A DNA stretch of 64,000 bases from an uncultured bacterium. Its GTDB lineage: Bacteria > Spirochaetota > Leptospiria > Leptospirales > Leptonemataceae. The stretch is from NCBI GenBank assembly GCA_937928085.1, contig CALFVU010000006.1, positions 248,001 through 312,000 of the forward strand. Reading direction: 5' to 3'. The notes beneath the pieces are model-generated. The model searched no databases, was not told the DNA's origin, and saw only the letters and a program-made list of their open reading frames with translations. Made by a program: the position numbers and the translations under genes. Of the stretch, positions 18,735 to 27,645 are shown one piece after another; the first letter of the stretch is position 1, and each line of letters opens with the position of its first letter.

Positions 18735-20590
18735 ACTACTTCTTTTTTAAATTTATGTTGTTTATTATATACATAAACCGTTAGTGTTGTTAATCCTATT
18801 AAAACAATTGGAATTACAAGAATACCTAATAAAAAGAGTTTGCTTTTATCATTTTCAGAGATCGTAATGCTTTGATTTTCTCTTTTTTTTTCTCCAATCC
18901 CTTTTAGATTCATTCGATTTCCGAGATAAAATAAAATATCTGTTGCTAGTTCTATGTTTAAGTTATATAAATTTTGTGTAAGAATTCGATTAGTAATCCA
19001 TTCAGTATCGCTTACAAGAACTATCTTTGATGCTTCTTTTTCGATTAGAATACCCAAGGAAAATCTTTGATTTTTCTCTTCCTTATCTTTTTTTAAATTT
19101 TGATTTTTATCGATCCAAGTAGAGAAAGGTGTATAAAGAAATTCTTTTGTTTGATATTTTTCGTATTTTGGTACAAAATTTTTATCTTGTTGATTGTAAA
19201 AAAAGCTTTTTGCAAGTAATAAAAATCTTTTTCTTTCAATTTGTTTAAAATTACGAGTAAGTTCTAGATTTTCTAGTTGATCTGTATAAATCAAATTGGG
19301 TTTTCCTTCTATATGAATTAAATTCTCTTTTACCAGTTTATAATTCGGAGAAAAATTTTCAAAAATCCAATGAAAGTCTTCTGATCCATCGGGATTTATC
19401 AAAATAAAAGCTTTGCCAGATCTTTTTTCGATAAATTCAATAATCGCTTCTTTTGTTTCTTGTAAAAATTTACCTGTTGGACCAGCAAACAACAAAATTT
19501 CGCAATCCTGAGGAATTTTATTTGGAAAGCCTTTTGTATCGTTCCACTCCAAAACTTCGAAATTATACATTTTTAAGATATCAATAAAAAAATCTATATC
19601 AAAAGGCTTTTTTAGAGGAGAAATATATCTTTCTCCATATCCTGTAGAAACATAAATTTTAATGGGATCACTAGCAATTTGTAATAATGTTCTGATAAAA
19701 TTTTCTTCTAATCTTTCTAAATCATATTGATTCGTAACATAAATTCTTCTTTCTATGTAAGGAAGTGTGTCGATATTTCTGGAGTAATTTCTTAAAATAA
19801 TCGTACCATTTGAAACATTTCCAAAGCTTAAATGATTGCTATCTAACAAATCAGCATTATAAAATTCTACAGAAATCGTAGGATTGATCCTAGTTATGCT
19901 CTTAAAAAGAATTCGTAATTCCTCGGAAATATTATATAACTCAGCAGTAGTGGTATTTCTCTTTGATTGAACGAGTTGCTGATCTGGTAAGAATACGAAA
20001 ATTCCAATATGTTGATTTTGTATACTTTTTATAATTTCGTGTGCATTTTTAGAAAATGAATAATATCCTTTAGTAAGATCGATTTGGTAGTCCCATCGAA
20101 TTAATAATAGGTTAAAGAAAATTAAAATTAAAACAATTCCTATTATTTGCAAAATTTGTTTTAAAAAAGAAAATGTAGTAAATGATTTTTCAATTTTTTC
20201 GATGTAAAAAGTATAACTAATGATGGTTCGCCACAAAAATGAAGCAAAAATGCCAATAATAAATAAAAATGTAAGAAAAGTTTTTAGATTATTCCAAAAT
20301 TGATTTTTTTCATCTTTAAGAATAGGAACTTCTAAATATAGAATCATAAAAAAGACAACAAAAATCAAAATTTGTAATATAAAAATATAATATAAATTTT
20401 TTTTACTTTTAGAATTTATAAATAAAAAAAACCAATCTAAGAAAAAAAGTAAAGAACCCAATCCTAAAAACACATACCCCATAGTTGAATGGGGGATTAA
20501 AGTAAAAGAAAGAAAAAGAAGTATAAAACCAACGATGTGTAATAAAACTCCATAAACTCCGAATAAGTAGTTTTTGATGTAGTTCATCAT
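18731..20590 (-). CDS. GldG-like ABC transporter auxiliary protein
   Basis: 619 aa. Four N-terminal membrane segments (to about residue 130), a further one near 150-168, a large periplasmic domain beginning with the family hallmark DYQIDLTKGYYSFSKNAHEII, and a C-terminal membrane helix (about 585-605). This is the ABC_transp_aux/GldG architecture, where the sensor-like domain works with an ABC-2 permease and ATPase. Substrate unknown; in Bacteroidetes the homologues serve gliding, but related loci are widespread in non-gliding bacteria. Starts 9 nt after the permease gene. Confidence 0.75.
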   Translation of the reverse strand: MMNYIKNYLFGVYGVLLHIVGFILLFLSFTLIPHSTMGYVFLGLGSLLFFLDWFFLFINSKSKKNLYYIFILQILIFVVFFMILYLEVPILKDEKNQFWNNLKTFLTFLFIIGIFASFLWRTIISYTFYIEKIEKSFTTFSFLKQILQIIGIVLILIFFNLLLIRWDYQIDLTKGYYSFSKNAHEIIKSIQNQHIGIFVFLPDQQLVQSKRNTTTAELYNISEELRILFKSITRINPTISVEFYNADLLDSNHLSFGNVSNGTIILRNYSRNIDTLPYIERRIYVTNQYDLERLEENFIRTLLQIASDPIKIYVSTGYGERYISPLKKPFDIDFFIDILKMYNFEVLEWNDTKGFPNKIPQDCEILLFAGPTGKFLQETKEAIIEFIEKRSGKAFILINPDGSEDFHWIFENFSPNYKLVKENLIHIEGKPNLIYTDQLENLELTRNFKQIERKRFLLLAKSFFYNQQDKNFVPKYEKYQTKEFLYTPFSTWIDKNQNLKKDKEEKNQRFSLGILIEKEASKIVLVSDTEWITNRILTQNLYNLNIELATDILFYLGNRMNLKGIGEKKRENQSITISENDKSKLFLLGILVIPIVLIGLTTLTVYVYNKQHKFKKEVV

Positions 20591-20599
20591 ATCTTCCTC

Positions 20600-21325
20600 T
20601 TAATCTTTAATCCCTTTTAATTTATACAAATATAAAACAAAAATGCTAAGATAATGAAAAAATATTCCTAAACTAAAAAAGAAAAAAATACTTTTTAAGG
20701 ATAAAATTCCTTTTGTTAAAGGTAGAAATTGATTTATAGCATGGAAGTAACTAAAAATTTCTTTTGCAGGAGATGGAAGTAATCCCGCCAAAAAACCGCC
20801 TATATCAATCAATAATAAAATAAAACCTGCAAGAAAAAACGAAGCAGGAATACTATTTGTAATTGAAGAAGCAAAAACACCAATTGAAGAAGCATAATAA
20901 GAAAGAAATAAAAATCCGATAATACATGAAAATACAATATAAAAAGGTGTTTTTACAATCAACATAGTGTAAAGAAAAAATAAAATTGAAAGAATCAACC
21001 AGTTTAGTAAAGTATGAAAAATAATTTTTGCTGATATCAATTCAAGTTCTGTAATATCGTAAATAAATATCAAATTTAGCATTTTGTATCGCTTTTCGTA
21101 AATAATAGATGGTATAGATATAAACATTCCCGAAAATAAATTCAGTATATAAAAAAAATGGATTAAAACATTTGAGGCATCTTGATATGTAATTCCTCGA
21201 TTTAGTACAATCAAAATCGATACCAATCCTACAGAGATGGATAACAATCCTATTGTCAAAGCAGGAATTGTGGTTGCAGGTAATGTTTGTAATTCTTTTT
21301 TTAATAAAGCTATGAATCTTTCCAT
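20600..21325 (-). CDS. ABC-2 type permease (GldF-like)
   Basis: 241 aa with six predicted membrane segments and the N-terminal amphipathic start typical of ABC-2 permeases (FIALLKKELQTLPATTIPAL). Forms the membrane channel with the adjacent ATPase. Its ATG directly abuts the ATPase stop codon, and the ribosome site GGAGGT is formed by the last codons of that upstream gene, implying tight coupling. Confidence 0.8.
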   Translation of the reverse strand: MERFIALLKKELQTLPATTIPALTIGLLSISVGLVSILIVLNRGITYQDASNVLIHFFYILNLFSGMFISIPSIIYEKRYKMLNLIFIYDITELELISAKIIFHTLLNWLILSILFFLYTMLIVKTPFYIVFSCIIGFLFLSYYASSIGVFASSITNSIPASFFLAGFILLLIDIGGFLAGLLPSPAKEIFSYFHAINQFLPLTKGILSLKSIFFFFSLGIFFHYLSIFVLYLYKLKGIKD

Positions 21326-22054
21326 TCAGGAAGTTACCTCCATAAATATTGTTTCTAATTGGGATAAATCGTTTTTTAATATTTCTTTCACAATTGCACC
21401 TTTATGTAAAATATAAACTCTATCGCAAGTTTGGGAGATCTCAGAAAGTATATGAGAAGAAATCAAAATCGTATGTTCTTTTGCTAAATCTCTGATTAGA
21501 TTTCTGATTTCTATAATTTGCTTTGGATCCAATCCAGAAATTGGCTCATCTAAAATAATTAGTTTTGGATTTCCAGATATGGATTGGGCTATCCCGACTC
21601 TTTTTTGATACCCCAAAGATAAATATTTAATTAAAACATTCTGGTATTCCTCTAAGTTTGTTTTTTTAATGATACTTTCGTATTGTTTTTTTCGATCATT
21701 TTTAGGTATGCTTTTTATTACTAAAAAAAATTCTAAAAAGTTTTTGACTGTTAATTCGGGGTATAATGTAATAAACTCAGGCAAATAACCAATAGAAATC
21801 TTTTTTTGTATTATACCTTTCTCATTGTGAGAACTAAAAATGCATTCATCTTCTATAAAAATTTCTCCTTCCGAAGGTGGTAAAATTCCAGCAATTATTT
21901 TAAGACAAGTACTTTTACCAGCCCCATTTAATCCTAAAATTCCTACCACTTCGTTTTTGTTTAAGCTTAAATTAATAGAGTTTAAAGCTTTTTTTTCTTC
22001 GTAAAATTTTGATACATTTCTTAATTCTATTAATTGATTTGACACAAAAGACAA
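21326..22054 (-). CDS. ABC transporter ATP-binding protein (GldA-like)
   Basis: 242 aa. Walker A GLNGAGKST, Q-loop region GYLPEFITLYPELTV, signature LSLGYQKRVGIAQ, Walker B LIILDEPISGLDP and H-loop ISSHIL are all intact. The domain belongs to the CcmA/GldA group of ABC-2 exporters. No ATG is available: the frame begins with TTG at 22054, with GTG at 22045 as an alternative, and no ribosome site is visible. The TPR gene starts divergently only 26 nt away, so the promoters must overlap the coding ends. Confidence 0.88.
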   Translation of the reverse strand: MSFVSNQLIELRNVSKFYEEKKALNSINLSLNKNEVVGILGLNGAGKSTCLKIIAGILPPSEGEIFIEDECIFSSHNEKGIIQKKISIGYLPEFITLYPELTVKNFLEFFLVIKSIPKNDRKKQYESIIKKTNLEEYQNVLIKYLSLGYQKRVGIAQSISGNPKLIILDEPISGLDPKQIIEIRNLIRDLAKEHTILISSHILSEISQTCDRVYILHKGAIVKEILKNDLSQLETIFMEVTS

Positions 22055-22080
22055 AATTTAAAATTAGAATTTATTTGTCA

Positions 22081-23667
22081 ATGAAAAACTTTCTAGGTTT
22101 ATTAAGAAATTTAAAAATAATAATTTTTACGTTATTTTGTTTTTTATTTTTATTCAATTTAAAAGCTGAAACGAATTATTTATTTTATGGGAAAAAAGCA
22201 TTAGCAGAAAAAAATTATACTTTGGCGTTAGAGTTATTGAATAAAGAGTTAAACTCAAATCCCGTAAATTGCGAGGCTCATTTTTATAAAGCTCTTACTT
22301 TAGAAAGAATTAACCAAAAAGAACAAGCAACAAGTTCTTTTCTTGCAGTGACAAAAATGAATTGTAGCCCAAAATTAAAAGAACAATCATTTTGGAAAGT
22401 GTTTAATTATTATAAATTTTTGGAAGATTGGGATAATTTATATGAAGTTTCTAAAGCGTTTTTGCAATTTAAACCTAATTCCGAAGTAGAAAAGTATTAC
22501 AAAATAGCAGAACAAAATCGTGATCCAAATACTTCTAAACTAAAAGAATTACTTGTAAAAGCAGAAAGGCACGAAAAAAACGAGAATTGGACTCAAGCCA
22601 TCGAACTTTATAAAGAAATTTTTAGTCAAACCCGAGATGTTCAATATTTATTAAAAATTGCTTTGATTTATAAAAACTTAAAAAGAGATAAGGAAGCTTA
22701 TGAAATTTTTTTAGAAATTTTAAAATACAATCCAAATCATTGGTATGCCAACTATCAATTAGGAATTTATTCTTTTTCTTTTGGATATCCAGAAGAATGT
22801 ATTCAATATCTAAGTAAAGCAGAGCAATATAATCAACAAAAAGAAACTAATTTTATATATTATTTAAACTTAACGAAATCGTTTTGTAATTTAAATTTAG
22901 AGCGATATTTAGATTTTAAAGAAAATGTTTTATTTCTAAAAAATTTAAAATACAAAAAAGAAGAAAATTTTTATCTATTGGAGTTATTTTATAATTTTTT
23001 TATCAATCACGATCATACAATCAATCATAAACAAATCAAGATTTCTAAAAATCTGGAAGGTTTCTATGTTTTACAAATGCTGGAATCTTTTTATCAAAAA
23101 GATATGCAACAATTATTGAATTTATTGATTTCTTTAGACCTAAGCAATGCAAAATATGTTCGATGGTCGAATTATATGAAACAATTTTTTTTAATATTAT
23201 TGGTTAGATTTAGATGGGATGTAGAAAAACGCACTTTATTATTGAATTTACTTAAAAAAGAAAATTTTTTAGAAATAACAAAAAAACCTTGTGGAACATC
23301 TCAGATTTTATATTTTTTACAAAATTATCCTCAAGAACCTTTTAATACTTTAGATAAAAAATTTTTAGAGTTTTTTTGGTTTTTAGAAAATCATCTTTTT
23401 CCTTTTACTTTAGTTTATCTATATTATTTACAACAAGAAAAAGAAGTATTTGTTGAATTAGTTCATGATTTGCCAAACTTAGAGAATGCATTTTATTATT
23501 ATCTAAAATCTCTTTCAAAATTTTATCAGGGAGATATTCAGAATGCATATTATAATCTAAAACGTTCTATAAATTTCGATTTAGATTTTAAAGATATTGC
23601 AAGAGAGGATCCTATAATTAAAGAACTTCGCAAACAAAATTACGAAATCGATGAATTATTAAAATAA
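22081..23667 (+). CDS. Exported TPR-repeat protein
   Basis: 528 aa from the ATG at 22081. An N-terminal hydrophobic signal (IIIFTLFCFLFLFNLKAE) is followed by tetratricopeptide repeats: YGKKALAEKNYTLALELLNKEL, AHFYKALTLERINQKEQA and LLKIALIYKNLKRDKEAYEIF, with further repeats at the C-terminus. A periplasmic scaffold or assembly factor is likely. The frame could extend to 22009, but that would overlap the divergent ABC ATPase and place 24 residues before the signal. Convergent with tatD, 4 nt apart. Confidence 0.72.
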   Translation: MKNFLGLLRNLKIIIFTLFCFLFLFNLKAETNYLFYGKKALAEKNYTLALELLNKELNSNPVNCEAHFYKALTLERINQKEQATSSFLAVTKMNCSPKLKEQSFWKVFNYYKFLEDWDNLYEVSKAFLQFKPNSEVEKYYKIAEQNRDPNTSKLKELLVKAERHEKNENWTQAIELYKEIFSQTRDVQYLLKIALIYKNLKRDKEAYEIFLEILKYNPNHWYANYQLGIYSFSFGYPEECIQYLSKAEQYNQQKETNFIYYLNLTKSFCNLNLERYLDFKENVLFLKNLKYKKEENFYLLELFYNFFINHDHTINHKQIKISKNLEGFYVLQMLESFYQKDMQQLLNLLISLDLSNAKYVRWSNYMKQFFLILLVRFRWDVEKRTLLLNLLKKENFLEITKKPCGTSQILYFLQNYPQEPFNTLDKKFLEFFWFLENHLFPFTLVYLYYLQQEKEVFVELVHDLPNLENAFYYYLKSLSKFYQGDIQNAYYNLKRSINFDLDFKDIAREDPIIKELRKQNYEIDELLK

Positions 23668-23671
23668 TTGA

Positions 23672-24490
23672 TCAATCATTGATATTAAAAATTTTTCTTG
23701 AGTTTTCTTCTAACTGATTAGCCAATATGGTTTTATCTATCTTTAGTAATTCACAAAGAAAATCAAATATATAAATCAAATTAGCAGGTTGATTGATTTT
23801 ACCCCGAAAAGGTATAGGAGCAAGAAAAGGAGAATCTGTCTCTATTAAAAGATTGGATAAAGGAATTTTTTTTGCGCAATCTTGAATTATGTTTGCATTT
23901 TTAAAAGTTATAATTCCACTAAAAGAAATAAACCAGTTAAAATCTAAAAATTTTTTAGCTTCTTTATAGGAATATGTAAAGCAATGCATAATTCCTTTAG
24001 AATAGTCAATTTCTTTTATTAAATTTAAAATGAAATCGATAGCTTCTACATTGGATTCATTGTATTGTTTATCATCCCTGCAATGAACAATGACCGGTAA
24101 GTTTAATTCTTTTGCAAGCATACAATGTTGATAAAAAGATTCTATTTGAAGTTCTTTTGTTTGTGGATAATAATAAAAATCTAATCCGGTCTCTCCAATT
24201 CCTACAAAATAGTTTTCTTGTTGAATGTTTTTAATAAAATTTAGCATTTCTGTTATTTGACTATAATTGTTTACAGATTCGGGATGTAAACCGGCGGTAA
24301 AGAATATATTAATTTCTTGTTTTTTTTTGTAAAATTCTTTTATAAAATTTATATTCCATTCACAAGAGCTAAGATCTGTTCCTATCTGTACAAGGTTTAA
24401 AACTTGATTTTTTTTACAATTTTCTAGAATTTCGTTGATTGAAAGATTTTTTTCTGTAATGTCCAAATGGCAGTGTGTATCAAATAACAT
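23672..24490 (-). CDS. tatD: TatD family metal-dependent DNase
   Basis: 272 aa, typical. TIM-barrel metallohydrolase: DTHCHLD at the N-terminus, GETGLDFYY, VHCRDD, HCFTYS and ETDSPFLAPIPFRGK all match the TatD/YcfH family, which acts as 3'-5' exonuclease or DNase in repair and may also hydrolyse D-aminoacyl-tRNA. Divergent from lpxA with a 52-nt shared promoter region. The exact subfamily (TatD versus YcfH/YjjV) cannot be separated by eye. Confidence 0.9.
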   Translation of the reverse strand: MLFDTHCHLDITEKNLSINEILENCKKNQVLNLVQIGTDLSSCEWNINFIKEFYKKKQEINIFFTAGLHPESVNNYSQITEMLNFIKNIQQENYFVGIGETGLDFYYYPQTKELQIESFYQHCMLAKELNLPVIVHCRDDKQYNESNVEAIDFILNLIKEIDYSKGIMHCFTYSYKEAKKFLDFNWFISFSGIITFKNANIIQDCAKKIPLSNLLIETDSPFLAPIPFRGKINQPANLIYIFDFLCELLKIDKTILANQLEENSRKIFNIND

Positions 24491-24542
24491 AATTCCAATT
24501 TTTTTCAGTTGCTATACTAAAAAACGAAAAAAAAATTGTAAA
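24491..24542 (+). promoter_or_regulatory. Extended -10 promoter for lpxA
   Basis: TGC followed by TATACT (24513-24518) gives an extended -10 element 24 nt before the chosen GTG start of lpxA. No good -35 is seen, as expected for extended -10 promoters. The region also carries the tatD start on the other strand. Confidence 0.4.
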
Positions 24543-25346
24543 GTGAATCAAATACATCACACAGCGATAGTGAGTAAGAAAGCGGAGCTTGGAAATCATA
24601 TCAGTGTGGGACCTTACAGCATCATTGAAGATGGGGTGGTAATTGATGATCATACCGTAATTGGCTCTCATTGTTATATTTATTCTGGAACAGAAATAGG
24701 TAAAAATAATCAAATTTTTTCTTTTTGTAGCTTGGGGGGACTTCCACAAGATATTTCATTTAATAAAGAAATTTTCACTAAATTAATAATTGGAAATGAA
24801 AATATTTTTCGTGAATATGTAAATATCCATCGTTCTACTTCTACAGAAAGAGTAACAAAAATTGGTCATAAAAATTACTTCATGGGTTCAGTACATATAG
24901 GACATGATTGTGTGATTGGAAATGAAAATATTTTTACCCATAGTTGTGTGTTAGCAGGTCATGTTCAGGTAGGAAATAAAGCTTTTATTAGTGGTTTAGT
25001 AGGAATTCATCAATTTTGTAGAGTGGGGGATTATTCTATTATTGGTGGATTATCAAAAATTGTACAGGATGTTCCACCTTTTATGATGGTTGATGGAAAT
25101 CCTGCTTATATTGTTGGTATAAATATAGTTGGTTTAAGAAGAGCAGGATTCTCTGAAGAAAGAAGAAGAAATATAAAAAATGCTTATAAAATATTATTTA
25201 GAAAACAATTAAGTTTGTCTAATGCCATAGAAATTTTAAAGAAAGAATATTCAAAAAATGAAGATCTTGAACTTTTGATAGACTTTATAGAAAGTTCAAA
25301 AAGAGGCATTGTAAATGCCTTAAGAGAAACTTCTGAAGATGATTAA
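24543..25346 (+). CDS. lpxA: UDP-N-acetylglucosamine O-acyltransferase
   Basis: 267 aa from a GTG start. First enzyme of lipid A synthesis: moves a 3-hydroxyacyl chain from ACP to UDP-GlcNAc (or its diamino analogue) in the cytoplasm. Left-handed beta-helix hexapeptide repeats run from the N-terminus (HHTAIVSKKAELGNHISVGP), with the catalytic His in SVHIGHDCVIGN and the helical C-terminus (VGLRRAGFSEERRRNIKNAY). GTG at 24543 gives the family's N-terminus; the frame upstream to 24435 would overlap tatD and encode unrelated residues. The rest of the lpx pathway is not in the window. Confidence 0.93.
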   Translation: MNQIHHTAIVSKKAELGNHISVGPYSIIEDGVVIDDHTVIGSHCYIYSGTEIGKNNQIFSFCSLGGLPQDISFNKEIFTKLIIGNENIFREYVNIHRSTSTERVTKIGHKNYFMGSVHIGHDCVIGNENIFTHSCVLAGHVQVGNKAFISGLVGIHQFCRVGDYSIIGGLSKIVQDVPPFMMVDGNPAYIVGINIVGLRRAGFSEERRRNIKNAYKILFRKQLSLSNAIEILKKEYSKNEDLELLIDFIESSKRGIVNALRETSEDD

Positions 25347-26410
25347 AAACGGATTTCTTTTTTTTCTCCAATTTTTAAAAAAATCACATTATTTACTTGA
25401 TTTCTTTGAGCTTCTTCTTTAAGTAATTTAGGGGGAAGATCCATAGGTTCTTCTGCTAAATAAAAAGTTCCCCAATGAATAGGAAAAAAATATTCTCCTT
25501 CTAAATCTAAAAATGCTAAAATAGCTTCCTTTGGATCTAAATGAACTTCTTGCATAAACCATCGAGGTTGAAATGCACCTATAGGAATCATTGCTAAATT
25601 TGGTTTTCCTATTTCTTTGCGAATCTCCTTAAAAAAATTTTCATATCCTGTATCTCCTGCAAAATAAAAAGATAGTTGATACGTTAAGTCTTTTACAAAC
25701 CAACCTGCCCAAAGAGTTTGATTTCGATCAAATAAACTTCTTGCTGAGAAATGTCGTGCAGGGGTGCAATAAATCATAAGGTTATGGATTTGAGTATATT
25801 CCCACCAATCCATTTCTATGATTTTTTTAGCTCCCCAATTTTTTAAAATTTTACCTACCTTAAGGGGAACAAAAAATATAGGATCAAAATGTTTTAAAAT
25901 AGTTTTGATAGAATACTCGTCTAAGTGGTCATAATGATTATGAGAAATGAGAACGTAATCTATTTTCGGTAAATCTTGAATTTGTACAGGAAGTATAGCA
26001 TGTCGGATAGGACCTGCAAACGATACCGGACTTGCTCTATGGTTAAACTGGGGATCGGTGATCATTCCATATTCCGGGCTTAAAATATAAACTGTTGAAT
26101 GTCCCATCCACCAAAACTGATATGTGTTTTGATTAATTTTAAGTTCTTCTTTAGGAATAGAAATACCTTCTACAGGTTTAATTTTTTCTTTTTCTTCTCC
26201 GAAAAATATTTTTTTTGAGATCCAAAAAAAAGCTTTTACGCTATCTCTTTTTTGAGTGGGAAAAGGATTTCTAAAACCATTGTTTGTGTGATGATTTGTA
26301 TTGTAATTTGGCAATTTTTTTAATTCATAATTGATTGTAGTTTCTTTAAGTTGATTATTAGAGCAGGAATGGATCAAGGACAGCATAACAGTGATTAAAA
26401 AAAATTTCAT
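25343..26410 (-). CDS. NAPE-PLD-like metallo-beta-lactamase-fold lipoprotein
   Basis: 355 aa with signal and lipobox-like LIHSC (about residue 16). The hydrolase domain has WWMGHSTVYI, TDPQFNHRASPVSFAGPIR, the metal motif SHNHYDHLD, ARHFSARS, FAGDTGY and a final metal His in PIHWGTF. This set matches the N-acyl-phosphatidylethanolamine phospholipase D / UlaG-like branch. It probably cleaves a phosphodiester, perhaps of a lipid, on the periplasmic side. Tail-to-tail 4-nt overlap with lpxA. Confidence 0.8.
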   Translation of the reverse strand: MKFFLITVMLSLIHSCSNNQLKETTINYELKKLPNYNTNHHTNNGFRNPFPTQKRDSVKAFFWISKKIFFGEEKEKIKPVEGISIPKEELKINQNTYQFWWMGHSTVYILSPEYGMITDPQFNHRASPVSFAGPIRHAILPVQIQDLPKIDYVLISHNHYDHLDEYSIKTILKHFDPIFFVPLKVGKILKNWGAKKIIEMDWWEYTQIHNLMIYCTPARHFSARSLFDRNQTLWAGWFVKDLTYQLSFYFAGDTGYENFFKEIRKEIGKPNLAMIPIGAFQPRWFMQEVHLDPKEAILAFLDLEGEYFFPIHWGTFYLAEEPMDLPPKLLKEEAQRNQVNNVIFLKIGEKKEIRF

Positions 26411-26491
26411 ATTCGTAATGACTAAAAAACTCTCATAAAAAATTTATAAATTTAAATTAAGATTTCTATTGGTAATAATTTTAGACTTTTT

Positions 26492-26686
26492 TTACACTTT
26501 AGTAACAATTCTTTTAGGTGATAAAACAATTCGATTTTTATACCATCCACATACTGGGCAAACTCTATGGGGTAAAATTAAAGCACCACAATGTTTACAG
26601 GTCACTAAATTAGGTTTTCCTAATGCATGATGTGCTCTTCTTTGCCTTTTTTTTTGTTTTGAAATTTTCCTTTTAGGTACTGCCAT
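26492..26686 (-). CDS. rpmF: 50S ribosomal protein L32
   Basis: 64 aa starting [20 protein letters not shown], the family's conserved N-terminus, with a zinc ribbon formed by Cys30, Cys33, Cys43 and Cys46 (the zinc-binding C+ form). The Met used here sits four codons inside a longer frame; GGTGA precedes it at good spacing. Stand-alone; plsX, frequently next to rpmF, is absent. Confidence 0.95.
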   Translation of the reverse strand: MAVPKRKISKQKKRQRRAHHALGKPNLVTCKHCGALILPHRVCPVCGWYKNRIVLSPKRIVTKV

Positions 26687-26813
26687 AATGTTCACCAAAT
26701 GTAAAATTTAATCTAGAAGACATTATTTTTTTTTTCGTTATGTTCACAACAAAATTTTTTAAGAGATAAAATTTTTACAATTTAAAATAAGTAAACTGCT
26801 TTGTATAAAAGAT

Positions 26814-26841
26814 TTGACAATATTTTATTTTTTTTAATACT
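26814..26841 (+). promoter_or_regulatory. Promoter predicting a leaderless plsC transcript
   Basis: TTGACA (26814-26819) and AATACT (26836-26841) are spaced by 16 nt. The expected transcription start, about 7 nt downstream, coincides with the plsC ATG at 26848, and no ribosome site is present. Confidence 0.4.
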
Positions 26842-26847
26842 TTATTT

Positions 26848-27645
26848 ATGGAAAAAAATTTAGATATAAAACAAATCTTAAAAGAAAAGGGGAGAAAATC
26901 AAATTTGTTTTTATCTTTATATTATTGGATTGGAATTATTTTTCTTACGATTCTTTATGGAATTCGCGTTTCTCCTTATATTTTACTAAAAAAACCTGAA
27001 GAGGTTCATCGAATGGCCTATTTATGGGCTAAAGCGATTATTCAATTTACTAAAATTGAAATTGAAGTTTTGGACAAAGAAAAAATTTATAAAGACGGTC
27101 CAGTGATTTTTATTTCGAATCATCAAAGTTTGTTCGATATATTTATTTTTTATAGTTTTATTGATGTTTCTTTTCGATGGATGGCTAAAAAATCATTATT
27201 TAAATTACCGATTGTAGGACCTTCGATGAAAGCAGCGGGATACATACCTGTAGAAAGAGAAGACAAAAAAAAAGCAATGCAATCTCTTTTCGAAGCAGCT
27301 GAACAAATTCGTAATGGAAAGTCAGTAATTATTTTCCCAGAAGGTACAAGAGGCAAAATTGATGGAAATATGCTTCCCTTTAAAAAAGGATCTTTTATTT
27401 TAGCGAAAAAAGCAAATGTCGTAATACAACCGATTGCAATTTGGGGATCTCAGTATATTATACCTGTGGAAAGAGATAAATTTTTTCAAAGAATTTATAG
27501 AGGCAAAGTATGGGCTAAGGTTTGCGATCCCATCTTTCCAGAAGAATATAAGAATTTGAATACAGAAGAACTTTCTAATTATTTACGAAAAATTTTAGAG
27601 AAAAATATTTTTTTGTTAAAAGAAAAAGAGATTTCTAAATTATGA
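26848..27645 (+). CDS. plsC: 1-acyl-sn-glycerol-3-phosphate acyltransferase
   Basis: 265 aa. Makes phosphatidic acid from lysophosphatidic acid at the inner membrane. An N-terminal hydrophobic segment (about 22-48) precedes the acyltransferase motifs: NHQSLFD (NHx4D catalytic), substrate-binding FPEGTRG and the hydrophobic PIAIWGSQYIIP. Length is normal. Tail-to-tail overlap of 6 nt with the unknown gene at 27640. A lyso-ornithine or other lipid acyltransferase role is the main alternative. Confidence 0.9.
   Translation: MEKNLDIKQILKEKGRKSNLFLSLYYWIGIIFLTILYGIRVSPYILLKKPEEVHRMAYLWAKAIIQFTKIEIEVLDKEKIYKDGPVIFISNHQSLFDIFIFYSFIDVSFRWMAKKSLFKLPIVGPSMKAAGYIPVEREDKKKAMQSLFEAAEQIRNGKSVIIFPEGTRGKIDGNMLPFKKGSFILAKKANVVIQPIAIWGSQYIIPVERDKFFQRIYRGKVWAKVCDPIFPEEYKNLNTEELSNYLRKILEKNIFLLKEKEISKL

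Noticed and set aside
22009-22080. Extended N-terminus of the TPR protein
   Set aside because: It overlaps the divergent ABC ATPase gene and puts polar residues ahead of the signal peptide.
24435-24542. Extended N-terminus of LpxA
   Set aside because: It would overlap tatD and encode residues unlike the family; GTG at 24543 gives the expected start.
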